Source of the DNA: Nocardiopsis metallicus
GTDB taxonomy: Bacteria > Actinomycetota > Actinomycetes > Streptosporangiales > Streptosporangiaceae
Reading direction: 5' to 3'
Assembly: GCF_014201115.1 (NCBI RefSeq)
Contig: NZ_JACHDO010000001.1
Span: 2,728,001-2,792,000, forward strand
DNA: 64,000 bases
Below, one piece after another: positions 53,259 through 61,633 of the stretch. Position 1 is the stretch's first letter. Every line of letters begins with the position of its first letter. The position numbers were made by a program, and so were the translations under genes. The notes under the pieces are model-generated. The model had not been told where the DNA came from. It worked only from the letters and a program-made list of their open reading frames with translations, and searched no databases.

Positions 53259-53312
53259 TAAGTTACTCGCGGGTTACTTGGCACTTGGTGACGCGCTCCT
53301 TACCGACACCCC
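53259..53312 (-). repeat. Inner transposon right inverted repeat
   Basis: TAAGTTACTCGCGGGTTACT begins the 54-bp end, which finishes CCGACACCCC at 53312, followed by the ATGTA target duplicate. Confidence 0.95.
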
Positions 53313-55567
53313 ATGTAGTACCAGTCCTTGGGGGTGCCGGGGATGACGATGCCGTGGAAGCCGGTGAACTGGTCGGAGGTGAAGTTGTAGTAGGTCACCC
53401 CGCGGGCGCCCTTGCCCTTGCCGAAGTACTTGGTGTTGGGACCGGCGTTGATGGTCTTGACCGGGACGATGAAGCGCAGCCCGTCGGCGGAGGCCAGCTC
53501 GCCGCCGCCCCAGGCGGCCACGATGTCCAGACGTGAGTGGTAGTCGACCAGGTCAGCGTTGGCCGGGGTGAGCGTGGAGGCGCGGATGTAGTTCTGCTCG
53601 GTCCAAAACAGCCGGTCCAGCGAGAGGGCTTCGCTGGCCTCGGAGACCATCGGGCGCATGCCGACGTTCATGGCTTGGGCGCACAGCACGGCGGCGATGG
53701 AGGTGATCATGTCGTCCTTGCGGGAGGGTGTCTGGCCGCCCACGTGGGTGAACCGGTCCAGGCACCCGGTCCAGGAGTGGACCTCCAACAAAACCTCGGG
53801 GAAGTCCACGACGGGGATGCGGGCAGCCACGCTCTCTCTCAGGGCAGTCAGTGAGGCGGGCTCGTCCAGGGCGTCCAGGCCGGACAGCACGAGGTGGTCG
53901 CGGCCCTCGCGCTGCTCGATGCGCACCGAGGGGTTGGCCGCCAGGCCATCGGCGAGCTGGCGGTAGGCGCCGTCCAGCCGATCAGCCCACCGGTGAAGGT
54001 CCACACCGGGTTCGGGTGCCAGGCCCAGGTCGCGGCACAGGCCGTCCCGGGCGGCCTCCCACGCGGATCCGGCCAGCAGCCCGGCGGTGGGGTCGCCCCA
54101 CTTGCCCAGTCCGGGCACGAACACCTCGTGGCGGCGCAGCGACTCGCGCAGCCGCTCGGCCACGGCGACGGTGTAGGCGTCCTTGTCGAACTCACCGGCG
54201 CCTGGTCCGCTGGTGGGGAAGACGCGGCGCTGCCAGGCGGGGGTGAGGAACTTGGTGGGCACGATCGTGGGGTCGACGCGAGTGCGGCGCCGGGGCAGGC
54301 TCCGCACGAAGTCCAAGGCGTCGATCACGTCGGCGCCGGCGGGGCTCTCGCCGTGGTCGAAATCCAGGGTGCGCAGCAGCTTGGGTAGGAAGCGGCGGAT
54401 GGTGGCGGCGCGCTCCATCAGTTCGGCCTGGGCGTCCTCGTCGGGCTCGCGGGCCAGGTCGCCGACGGTGGTGGCGGCGTTGTCCACGCGCGCGGTGTCC
54501 ATGCAGGCCACGATCGCTCGCACGTCGCTGTCGGGGTCCTTGAAGGAGTCGACGACCTTGAGCCAGGCCTCGCGCAGCACCAGGGCGGCGGCGTCCAGGT
54601 CCTTGATGGAGCGCATACGGGCCCGGTTGGCGCGGTGGGCGGCGGTACGGATCAGATCGCCGATGAGCAGGTCGAACACCTCCACGGCCTCATCGGCCGC
54701 GGCGGGTTCCAGGGTGGCGGCGAAGGCGACCAGGGTCGCCATCTGGCGGTCGTCGGCGAGTTGGGCGACGGCTTGGGCGCGGGCGGCCTTGGCGAAGCGC
54801 GCCAGGGCCACGATCCGTCCCGGTGGAACCGAGGACAGGTCCCAGGCGGAGGCGCCCAGGGAGCGGATGGCGGCGTAGCGGTCCAGGGCTTTGACGACGC
54901 CCTTGCCGCTGATGTCGGTGGGGCTCTTGCGGTAGCGGTCCAGCTGGGAGACGCGCCCTCCTTCGGCCACGTTGACCAGGGCCTGAAGGGTTGTGCGCTG
55001 CTCGGGTGTGGGGGCGGCGGACAGGAGTTTGAACTGGCGCAGGGCCACGCGCTCGCGCACACCGGCGATGAGCCGTTCCAGGGTGGTCACGCCGGGCAGC
55101 AGGATCTTGGCCTCGACCAGGCGGTTGGTGGCCAGGTCGAACAGCACGCTGGGGCGCTCGTTGCCCGACCAGGAGCGCCGGTAGGCCCAGATGCCCAGCA
55201 ACAGCCACTGGTGGGGGCCGAAGAGGGTGTAGCCGTAGCGTTCGCGGATCAGCTTCTGGTGGTCCCAGCGGCCCTTCTTCTCCCCGTACCCCTTGAGGTG
55301 ATCAGCGGTCAGGCCGAGTTGTTCGGCGACGAAGTCCACGACGGCGGTGGGCACCTCGGTGGGATCGTCCAGGAACGTGCCAAGGAAACGCACGGTGGTC
55401 AGTTGCAGGGCCAGGCCGAGCTGGTTGCGCGGCCCGTAGGCGCCCATCGCCAGGCGGCGCGCGTCGGCGTCCAGGTGGAAGAAGGCGCCCAGTTGGGACT
55501 CGTCGGGGACGGTGTTGAAGCGGCCGTAGCGCTCGCGCTGGGCGGTGGTGAGGAAGTTGACCGGCAT
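53313..55567 (-). pseudogene. tnpA: Outer Tn3 transposase tnpA, 5' part (split by inner transposon)
   Basis: Encodes the first 750 residues: MPVNFLTTAQRERYGRFNTV, RWDHQKLIRERYGYTLFGPH (N-terminal domain), the DDE core beginning LLEVHSWTGCLDRFTHVGGQ (first Asp), and IVIPGTPKDWYY just before the break. A few inner-transposon codons follow until a chance stop. The matching C-terminus is at 43244-44017. The two transposases in this window are of different Tn3 lineages, judged by their sequences. Confidence 0.93.
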
Positions 55568-55752
55568 GAGGGGGTGTCTTCCGTGGAACGGGCCACCTCC
55601 GTGGGGCGGCGGGCGGACTCGGCACGGGGATTGTCCCAGGCCGGGACCTGTCTGGGTCCGATTCGGCGTGATCTGCCGGATACGGGGGCGGCGCGGGAGA
55701 GCTCGCCTTGGCCTTTCGGTGGCGGCGTCGCCGTGCTGCCGGTGACCGGGGA

Positions 55753-56646
55753 CTACTGGTGCTGTTCGGCGTCAGAGCCGGGGTTGGTGGGTGTGCAGCA
55801 GTCCTCGGGTCCCTGTTTCCGGTGACGCAGACGCGTCACCAAGGACGAGGCCACCGCGGTGGCGACGGCAACGGCGGCCAGGACGACGACGGCGGTCTGG
55901 TGGGCCTGGACCCAGCCGGACAGCTGTGCTGCCCACCGCTCGACCCCGAGCCCGGTGCTGGACGGCCGCCCGGTGGCGGCCGGGAACCAGTAGTAGGCCA
56001 GGAAGAGGCCGCTCAGGAGCAGGACACCGCCGCTGAGGCGGCCGGTGTAGCGGGCCAGGCCGGTGATGCGGCGGGTGAGCGCACTTCCGGCCGAGGCCAC
56101 CGACACCGCCAACAGCATCAGCAGCACGGCCGCCCCCGCGACGTAGGCGGCCAGCACCCCCAGCAGGGCGGTGATGCTGGAAACGGCGCTGGCCTGGGCG
56201 ATGACGGCCAGCAGCACCCCGAAGGTGCAGGCCATGGACGCGACCGCGTAACCAACGCCGAACAAAGCCAGACGGCCGGTCCCGGCGGGGGCGTTCCCGC
56301 TCTTTGCGGCGAGGCCGGGCAGGCGCAGCGGCACGCGGATGCCGATCAGCATCAGGGCGCCGAGCACGGCCAGCACGGTGCCGGTGGCCAGGCCCGCCCA
56401 GGGGGCGAGGGTGAGCAGGGAGCGGGCCCCCAGGCTGACCGCCCCTGCCAGGACGGCCAGGGTTCCGGCGAAGCCGACGGTGAGGGCGGCCCCGGCCTTG
56501 AGTCCGGCGGCGGGCGGGCCACCGCGGCCGGAGCGGGTGGCCACGTCCAGGTGGTAGGTCAGGTAGGCGGGCAGCAGCGCGATCCCGCACGGGTTGAGCG
56601 GTGCGATCACCCCCGCGCCGAAGGCCAGGGCCAGCAGTGCACCCAT
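55753..56646 (-). CDS. ccdA: CcdA family thiol-disulfide transporter in the mer locus
   Basis: The 297-residue membrane protein has the CcdA pattern: N-terminal GVIAPLNPCGIALLPAYLTY with the PCG Cys, and GVGYAVASMACTFGVLLAVI with the second Cys. These form the pair that carries electrons across the membrane. Six to seven helices and a Cys-Cys-containing tail follow. It starts at ATG 56646, overlapping the TlpA-like stop by one base. It probably reduces the TlpA-like lipoprotein encoded before it. Confidence 0.85.
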   Translation of the reverse strand: MGALLALAFGAGVIAPLNPCGIALLPAYLTYHLDVATRSGRGGPPAAGLKAGAALTVGFAGTLAVLAGAVSLGARSLLTLAPWAGLATGTVLAVLGALMLIGIRVPLRLPGLAAKSGNAPAGTGRLALFGVGYAVASMACTFGVLLAVIAQASAVSSITALLGVLAAYVAGAAVLLMLLAVSVASAGSALTRRITGLARYTGRLSGGVLLLSGLFLAYYWFPAATGRPSSTGLGVERWAAQLSGWVQAHQTAVVVLAAVAVATAVASSLVTRLRHRKQGPEDCCTPTNPGSDAEQHQ

Positions 56647-57194
56647 CAGGCGCCCACCTCCTCGAGCGCGGCCAGGATCTGCTCGGCCGAGGGGTCGGTC
56701 GCCCGGTAGGCGACCTGCCCGTCAGGGGTGGCGATGAGCAGGGTGCCCAGCGCGGTGACCTCGTAGGTGCTGGACAGGGCGCCGTCGGTGTCGGTGGCGG
56801 CGGGCACGTCCGCGGCCTGGACCGTGTCCAGGAGTTCGGTGATGTACTCGGCGGGCTCGTTCGGGTCGATGTCCACGGCCAGGAAATCGGCCTGCTCGGC
56901 GGCTTGGGCGTGGGCCTCGCCCAGGGCTGCGGCGCCTTGGGCGCAGCTTCCGCAGTTGACGGTGAAGAAGAACATCACGGCCGGCTTGTCGGCGGGCACG
57001 GTGACCTCCTCCCCCTCCAGGGTGGCCAGGGTGACGGGCTCGGCTTGGGCTGGGGCCGGCGAAGCAGAGGGCCCGTCGGACCCGGCCGATTCCGAGGTCG
57101 CGCAGGCGGCGGCGCCGACAAGAACAGCGGTGAGTAGCGCGATCGTGGCGGCGGCGCGGCGCGGGCCACGTGTCGTGGAGGAAAGTGTCGTCAC
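56646..57194 (-). CDS. TlpA-like thioredoxin-fold lipoprotein
   Basis: The 182-residue protein has a lipoprotein signal (ALLTAVLVGAAAC, lipid Cys about 31), a Pro/Ala/Ser-rich linker and a thioredoxin-like domain with active site NCGSC in MFFFTVNCGSCAQ. A cis-Pro-like segment ALGTLLIATPDGQVAYR follows. It faces outside and should be kept reduced by CcdA. It may bind or deliver Hg(II), replacing MerP, or repair thiols damaged by mercury. The GTG start overlaps the merT-like stop (GTGA). Confidence 0.82.
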   Translation of the reverse strand: MTTLSSTTRGPRRAAATIALLTAVLVGAAACATSESAGSDGPSASPAPAQAEPVTLATLEGEEVTVPADKPAVMFFFTVNCGSCAQGAAALGEAHAQAAEQADFLAVDIDPNEPAEYITELLDTVQAADVPAATDTDGALSSTYEVTALGTLLIATPDGQVAYRATDPSAEQILAALEEVGA

Positions 57195-57439
57195 TGGTAG
57201 GGGTCCTTGCGGTGCGGAGCGGAGGGGGGCTGGCAGCAGTCGGCGTCATCGCTTCTGCGGCGGCGGCTCCAGATGAACCAGCCCCCAGCAGCAAGGGTGA
57301 GCAGGGCGGCGCCGATGAGGTAGGGGTTGGCCGCCGCGGCGCCGAGCAGCCCGAGCCCTCCGGCGGCGATCAGCACGGGAGCGGCGCAGCACAGGGCCAT
57401 GGCCGCGACGGCGCCGATCACTCCCAGGTAGGAGCGCAT
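57191..57439 (-). CDS. merT: MerT-like mercuric transport membrane protein
   Basis: The 82-residue protein has two helices. The first contains the vicinal pair in AAMALCCAAPVLIAAGGLGL, as in MerT helix 1, and the C-terminal tail has CC in DDADCCQPP. It should carry Hg(II) across the membrane to MerA. It is shorter than classical MerT (~116 residues). AAGGAGG lies 6 nt upstream of the ATG. Confidence 0.72.
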   Translation of the reverse strand: MRSYLGVIGAVAAMALCCAAPVLIAAGGLGLLGAAAANPYLIGAALLTLAAGGWFIWSRRRRSDDADCCQPPSAPHRKDPYQ

Positions 57440-57453
57440 GGTCGGCCTCCTTG

Positions 57454-57861
57454 CTAGTGGTGGTGGGCGTCTATGCGTTCGCAGCACGCCAGGGCGGTGC
57501 GGTTGTCGGCGGCCAGGGCGCGCGCGAGTACTACCAGGTCGGCCACCCGGGGGTCGGCGACCCGGTAGTAGGCGCGGCGGCCCTGGCGTCGGACGGACAC
57601 GTATGCGCAGTCGGCCAGGCATCCCAGGTGGGCGGAGACCCGGCCCTGGGACAGGCCCACGTGGGCCACGCACTCGGTGACGGTGTGCTCGTCGTGCAGC
57701 AGGAACTCCAGCAGTCGCAGCCGGGTGGGGTCGCCCAGGGCTCGGAAGAACTTCGCGACCACCTCCACACCCGTGCCCGGGTCGGGGAAGAGCGCCTGTG
57801 GTGTGGTCGGTGCCTGGGTCGGGGTCGTGGTGTCGTCCACGGGGGACACGTCCCTCCACAT
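57454..57861 (-). CDS. merR: ArsR-type mercury regulator MerR
   Basis: The 135-residue winged-helix repressor has RALGDPTRLRLLEFLLHDEH and recognition region GLSQGRVSAHLGCLADCAYV. Cys81 and Cys85 resemble the CmtR/ArsR-type site, and a C-terminal CCERIDAHHH can supply further ligands. Streptomyces mer loci use such an ArsR-type MerR rather than the classical MerR family. It lies between the two divergent mer transcripts. GTG 57840 with GGAGGGA upstream is a possible shorter start. Confidence 0.85.
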   Translation of the reverse strand: MWRDVSPVDDTTTPTQAPTTPQALFPDPGTGVEVVAKFFRALGDPTRLRLLEFLLHDEHTVTECVAHVGLSQGRVSAHLGCLADCAYVSVRRQGRRAYYRVADPRVADLVVLARALAADNRTALACCERIDAHHH

Positions 57862-57870
57862 CGTTTGATC

Positions 57871-57922
57871 TATTCGCTTGGGCGGATACTATGCTGGCAG
57901 AATACATCCGTCAAAGCGAATA
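57871..57922. promoter_or_regulatory. Divergent mer operator/promoter
   Basis: TATTCGCTT (57871-57879) and AAGCGAATA (57914-57922) are perfect inverted 9-mers. Inside them CGGAT and ATCCG form a second inverted pair. The AT-rich centre (GATACTATGCTGGCAGAATA) holds TANNNT-type -10 hexamers in both directions. MerR probably represses both merR-merT-tlpA-ccdA and merA-merB from here. Confidence 0.65.
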
Positions 57923-57965
57923 AGACGAGGTCGGCTGGGTAGCCGACGTACAGGGAGGCATGGTC

Positions 57966-59366
57966 ATGGCTTTTGATCTGGCGGTCATCGGTTCGGGCGG
58001 GGCGGCGTTCGCGACCGCGATCGCCGCGCGGCGCAAGGACCGCTCGGTGGTGATGGTCGAGCACGGCACTGTCGGCGGGACCTGTGTCAACACCGGGTGC
58101 GTGCCCTCCAAGGCACTGCTGGCCGCCGCCGAGGCGCGCCACGTCGCCCTGTCCTCAGGCCGGTTCCCCGGCATCCGTACCAGCGCCGAGGAGGTGGACT
58201 TCGCCGAGCTGATCGGCGGCAAGCGCGCCCTGGTGGAGGGCATGCGCGCCGACAAGTACACCGGCCTGGCCGCCGAGTACGGCTGGGAGATCGTGGCCGG
58301 CCACGCCCGCTTCACCCAGGGCCCGGCACTGGAAGTGGAGCTGGCCGGCGGCGGAACACAGCGGGTGGAGGCCGCCCACTACGTCATCGCCACCGGCTCG
58401 GCCCCCTGGGCACCCCCGATCCAGGGCCTGGAAGAGGCGGGATACCTGACCTCCACCACCGCCATGGAACTGGAGGCACTGCCGTCCTCGCTGCTGGTGG
58501 TGGGCGGCAACTACATCGGCCTGGAACAGGCCCAGCTCTTCGCCCGCCTGGGAGTCAAGGTGAGCGTGGTGGAGATGATGGAGCGCCTGGCCCCAGGCGA
58601 GGAGCCCGAGGCCGGTGAGGCCATCGCCGGCATCTTCGCCGACGAGGGCATCACCGTGCGCACCGGCGCCACCGTGAGCGCCATCCGCCGCACCGGCGAC
58701 CGCGTCATCGCGACCATCGACGGCCAGGAGTCGGAGTTCGGCGAGGTGCTCATCGCCACCGGCCGCCGCCCGGCCACCACCGGCCTGGGGCTGGAGGAAG
58801 TCGGTGTGCGGGTGGGCGAGCGCGGCGAGGTCGTGGTCGACGCCCACCTGCGCACCGCCCACCCCCGCATCTGGGCGGCGGGGGACGTGACCGGGCACCC
58901 GCAGTTCGTCTACGTCGCCGGAGCGCACGGGGCGGTGGTGGCCGACAACGCCCTGGACGGCGCCGACCGGGTGCTGGGCTACCGCCACCTGCCGCGGGTG
59001 ACCTTCACCAGCCCCGCCATCGCCGGTGTCGGGCTGACCGACGCCCAGACCGAGCAGGCGGGCCTGGACTGCGAGTGCCGGGTCCTGCCCCTGGAGAACG
59101 TCCCCCGCGCGATCGTCAACCGCGACACCCGCGGCCTGGTCAAGATCGTGGCCGAGCGCCACACCGGCCGTGTGGTGGGCGTGACCGCGGTGGCCGAAGG
59201 AGCGGGCGATGTGATCGCCGCGGCGGTCTACGCCGTGCAGGCGGGGATGACGGTGGAGCAGATGGCCAACACGTGGTGCCCGTACCTGACCATGGCCGAG
59301 GGGCTGAAGCTGGCCGCCCAGACCTTCACCCGCGACGTCGCCCTGCTCTCCTGCTGCGCCTCCTGA
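57966..59366 (+). CDS. merA: Mercury(II) reductase
   Basis: The 466-residue flavoprotein has FAD-binding VIGSGGAAFATAIAA, redox pair Cys40/Cys45 in GGTCVNTGCVPSK, NAD(P)H-binding VVGGNYIGLEQAQ and FAD site AAGDVTGHPQFVYVA. The C-terminal vicinal Cys463-Cys464 (LLSCCAS) accept Hg(II). It lacks the N-terminal NmerA metal-binding domain, as is usual in actinobacterial enzymes. It reduces Hg(II) to Hg(0) in the cytosol. ATG 57966 is 7 nt after AGGGAGG; ATG 57960 is too close. Confidence 0.96.
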   Translation: MAFDLAVIGSGGAAFATAIAARRKDRSVVMVEHGTVGGTCVNTGCVPSKALLAAAEARHVALSSGRFPGIRTSAEEVDFAELIGGKRALVEGMRADKYTGLAAEYGWEIVAGHARFTQGPALEVELAGGGTQRVEAAHYVIATGSAPWAPPIQGLEEAGYLTSTTAMELEALPSSLLVVGGNYIGLEQAQLFARLGVKVSVVEMMERLAPGEEPEAGEAIAGIFADEGITVRTGATVSAIRRTGDRVIATIDGQESEFGEVLIATGRRPATTGLGLEEVGVRVGERGEVVVDAHLRTAHPRIWAAGDVTGHPQFVYVAGAHGAVVADNALDGADRVLGYRHLPRVTFTSPAIAGVGLTDAQTEQAGLDCECRVLPLENVPRAIVNRDTRGLVKIVAERHTGRVVGVTAVAEGAGDVIAAAVYAVQAGMTVEQMANTWCPYLTMAEGLKLAAQTFTRDVALLSCCAS

Positions 59367-59392
59367 CGCGCGGCCACGAAAGGCACCCCGTC

Positions 59393-60040
59393 ATGGACAC
59401 CACGTCCGACCAGATCGCCGACCGCCTCACCACCGCCTTCAGCACCGCCGACCACGCACGGGCCCGCCCCTGGCTGTGGTCTACCCTGCTCCGGCTCCTC
59501 AGCCAGGGCCGACCCGTCACCACCGGCCAGCTCTCCGCCGCCACCGACGCCTCCAGAGAGGAGGTGCGTGAGGCGCTGGCCACGCTGCCCGACACCGAGT
59601 ACGACGACGCCGGCCGCATCGTCGGCAGCGGCCTCACTCTCAACCCCACTCCGCACCGCTTCGAGGTCGACGGACGGCATCTGTACACCTGGTGCGCTTT
59701 GGACACCCTGATGTTCCCGGCCGTCCTGGGCCGCACCGCCCACGTGGCCTCCCCCTGCCACGCCACCGGCACCCTGGTACAGCTGACCGTGGAACCGGAC
59801 AGGATCACCCGCGTGGAGCCCGCCACCGCGGTGGTCTCCCTCCTGGTCCCCGACGACGTGACCTTCGTGCGCTCCTCCTTCTGCGACCAGGTCCACTTCT
59901 TCGCCTCCGCCGAGGCCACCAGGCCGTGGTTGGCCGAGCACCCCGAGGCCACCGCCGTACCCGTGGAGCAGGCCCTCGCGCTCGGCCTCCGGTTCACCAC
60001 CACCTTGAAGGACCCCGACCAGGACGGGTGCTGCTGCTGA
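59393..60040 (+). CDS. merB: Alkylmercury (organomercurial) lyase
   Basis: The 215-residue MerB has Cys101, Asp104, Cys122 and Cys164 at exactly the spacing of C96, D99, C117 and C159 in the R831b enzyme (YTWCALDTLMFPAVLG, SPCHATG, SSFCDQVHFF). It cleaves the C-Hg bond, giving Hg(II) for MerA. It ends with a CCC tail that may help pass mercury. It starts 26 nt after merA. An upstream in-frame start at 59075 would lie within merA and is rejected. Confidence 0.96.
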   Translation: MDTTSDQIADRLTTAFSTADHARARPWLWSTLLRLLSQGRPVTTGQLSAATDASREEVREALATLPDTEYDDAGRIVGSGLTLNPTPHRFEVDGRHLYTWCALDTLMFPAVLGRTAHVASPCHATGTLVQLTVEPDRITRVEPATAVVSLLVPDDVTFVRSSFCDQVHFFASAEATRPWLAEHPEATAVPVEQALALGLRFTTTLKDPDQDGCCC

Positions 60041-60140
60041 CACCCGGCCCGGGCCCGGCAACACACGTCCGCCGGGCCCTGCCTACCCCTCTCCTTGAAC
60101 TCCCCGGTCCGATCCGGCAGCAGGAACAGGAGGAACAGCG

Positions 60141-60653
60141 ATGAAGAAGCCCATCACGGAGCTGGCCAAGGACCTGGCCATCGCGCCGGTGGCCGGCTAC
60201 CTGGCCACCAAGGTGATGGAACCGGTCAGCATGAAGCTGTACGAGTGGGAGAGCGACGCCGACCGCCAGCGCGAGGACGAGGTGCGGCCCGGCCCGCCGT
60301 TCGGCATCGCCGCCGACAAGACCCTGGCCCTGTTCGGTATCCACTTGGAGGGCCAGGCGCAGGAGCGGGCGGGGATGGCCTTCCACTACGGGCTCGCCGT
60401 CTCCTGGGCGCCCGTCTACGCCCTGATCCGCCGCACCACCCCGATCGGACCGGTCAGCGCCGGGCTGGCCTCGGGTGCGGCCATGTCACTGATCGTGGAC
60501 GAGGGGCTCACCCCGCTACTGGGCTTCTCCGCGCCCAACCGCGACTATCCGCTCATCACCCATGCCCGCGGGTTCGCCGCCCACCTCGCCTTCGGCCTGG
60601 CCGTGGCCGCCGTCACCGAGACGGCCTGGTGCCTGACCCGCAGCCGGCCCTGA
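60141..60653 (+). CDS. DUF1440/YagU-like membrane protein
   Basis: The 170-residue protein has about four hydrophobic segments with APVAGYLATKVMEPVSMKLY, GMAFHYGLAVSWAPVYALIR and LTPLLGFSAPNRDYPLITHA, as in the DUF1440 family of inner-membrane proteins. It follows merB in the same direction, with AGGAGGAAC upstream. Similar genes occur near mer loci of actinobacteria; the role is unknown. Confidence 0.7.
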   Translation: MKKPITELAKDLAIAPVAGYLATKVMEPVSMKLYEWESDADRQREDEVRPGPPFGIAADKTLALFGIHLEGQAQERAGMAFHYGLAVSWAPVYALIRRTTPIGPVSAGLASGAAMSLIVDEGLTPLLGFSAPNRDYPLITHARGFAAHLAFGLAVAAVTETAWCLTRSRP

Positions 60654-60730
60654 TCGGCACCACGCCCCGCTGCCAGGCGCCCCCGCCCGGGACATGAACC
60701 GCCCGAAGGGCGGCGATGCGCACCCCCGCT

Positions 60731-61375
60731 TCAGCTCCCACCCGTACGCAGAGCGCTCTGGGCGCGCAGTTCCTTCAGGTCGGGGATGTGGTTGTACAGC
60801 GTCCCCGGGCTGACGCCGAGCAGGCGGGCGATGGAGGTCACCGAGTACTCGGGGTTGGGCAGCATGTCGCGGGCCGCGCGGATCAGGTCGGCATCGACCA
60901 CACTCGGTCGGCCACCCACCCGGCCCCGGGCCCGTGCGGCGGCCAGACCCTCGCGGGTCCCGGCCACGATCAGCTCGCGGATGAACTCCGCCAGCGCGGC
61001 GAAGACGTGGAAGACCAGCCGCCCGCCCGGGGTGGTGGTGTCGAGCCGCTCGTGCAGGGAGGTGAACCCAATCTCGCGGGTGCGCAGCTCGGCGACCATG
61101 GTCACCAGGTCCTGGAGGGAGCGGCCGTAGCGGTCCAGCGAAGGGACGACGAGGGTGTCACCGGGGTTGAGGAAGGCGTGGCACGCCTTCAGCTCGGGGC
61201 GCTCGTCGGTGCGCCCTGACTTCTTGTCGGCGAAGATCCGGCGACACCCGGCCGCAGTGAGCGCGTCCATCTGGCGGTCGAGCTTCTGCGATCCGGTGGA
61301 GACACGGGCGTAGCCGATACGGATCTCGGTGAGTACGACCGGTTCGGCCGCGAACAGGTCCGGAGAGGTGTCCAT
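60731..61375 (-). CDS. tnpR: Serine resolvase TnpR of the outer transposon
   Basis: The 214-residue recombinase has catalytic Ser26 in RIGYARVSTGSQ, VPSLDRYGRSLQDL, the E-helix LVFHVFAALAEFIRELIV and a C-terminal helix-turn-helix (SVTSIARLLGVSPGTLYNHI). It resolves Tn3-type cointegrates at the res site directly upstream (61387-61508). It is separated from tnpA by the mer genes. Confidence 0.93.
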   Translation of the reverse strand: MDTSPDLFAAEPVVLTEIRIGYARVSTGSQKLDRQMDALTAAGCRRIFADKKSGRTDERPELKACHAFLNPGDTLVVPSLDRYGRSLQDLVTMVAELRTREIGFTSLHERLDTTTPGGRLVFHVFAALAEFIRELIVAGTREGLAAARARGRVGGRPSVVDADLIRAARDMLPNPEYSVTSIARLLGVSPGTLYNHIPDLKELRAQSALRTGGS

Positions 61376-61386
61376 GCCCGCGATCC

Positions 61387-61508
61387 TTTCAGAAAACGGC
61401 CCGGGGAGGTTGTTGAACCCCCTCGGTTTCTGAAGGGGTTTTTGAAGGCCGTGGGGGCATTCGGCGCCCGTCCGCCGCAGGCTTCAGAAAACGATCGTTT
61501 GTTGAAGG
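61387..61508. promoter_or_regulatory. res site of the outer transposon
   Basis: Three related dyads lie between tnpR and the next gene: TTCAGAAAACG...TTGAA (61388-61417), TTTCTGAAGGGGTTTTTGAA (61427-61446) and CTTCAGAAAACGATCGTTTG followed by TTGAAG (61482-61507). Three unequal subsites beside tnpR is the classic Tn3 res layout. The site probably also holds the tnpR promoter under autoregulation. Confidence 0.75.
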
Positions 61509-61633
61509 CATCCCCACGCGACGGAAATGTCTACCTGCCGTCGATTCCTGAAAGCATCTTTACTTTGCATGGGTGCCACGGCATAGTTACAACCGTTGTA
61601 GCTCGCAGCAGGATGCAAGAGTTAAGAGGCGGT

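Larger units (their letters stand above)
44018..53312. mobile_element. Inner Tn3-family cadmium/lead-type resistance transposon (9.3 kb)
   Basis: The ends are 54-bp inverted repeats with two mismatches (GGGGTGTCGGTAAGGAGCG outermost), flanked by direct 5-bp ATGTA at 44013-44017 and 53313-53317. It contains an intact tnpA, a metal-export operon, a divergent methyltransferase operon and a tyrosine recombinase with its presumed resolution site. It sits inside tnpA of the outer transposon. Confidence 0.95.

Noticed and set aside
59075..59392. N-terminal extension of merB
   Set aside because: It overlaps merA in another frame; the MerB family begins at ATG 59393 with a ribosome binding site.
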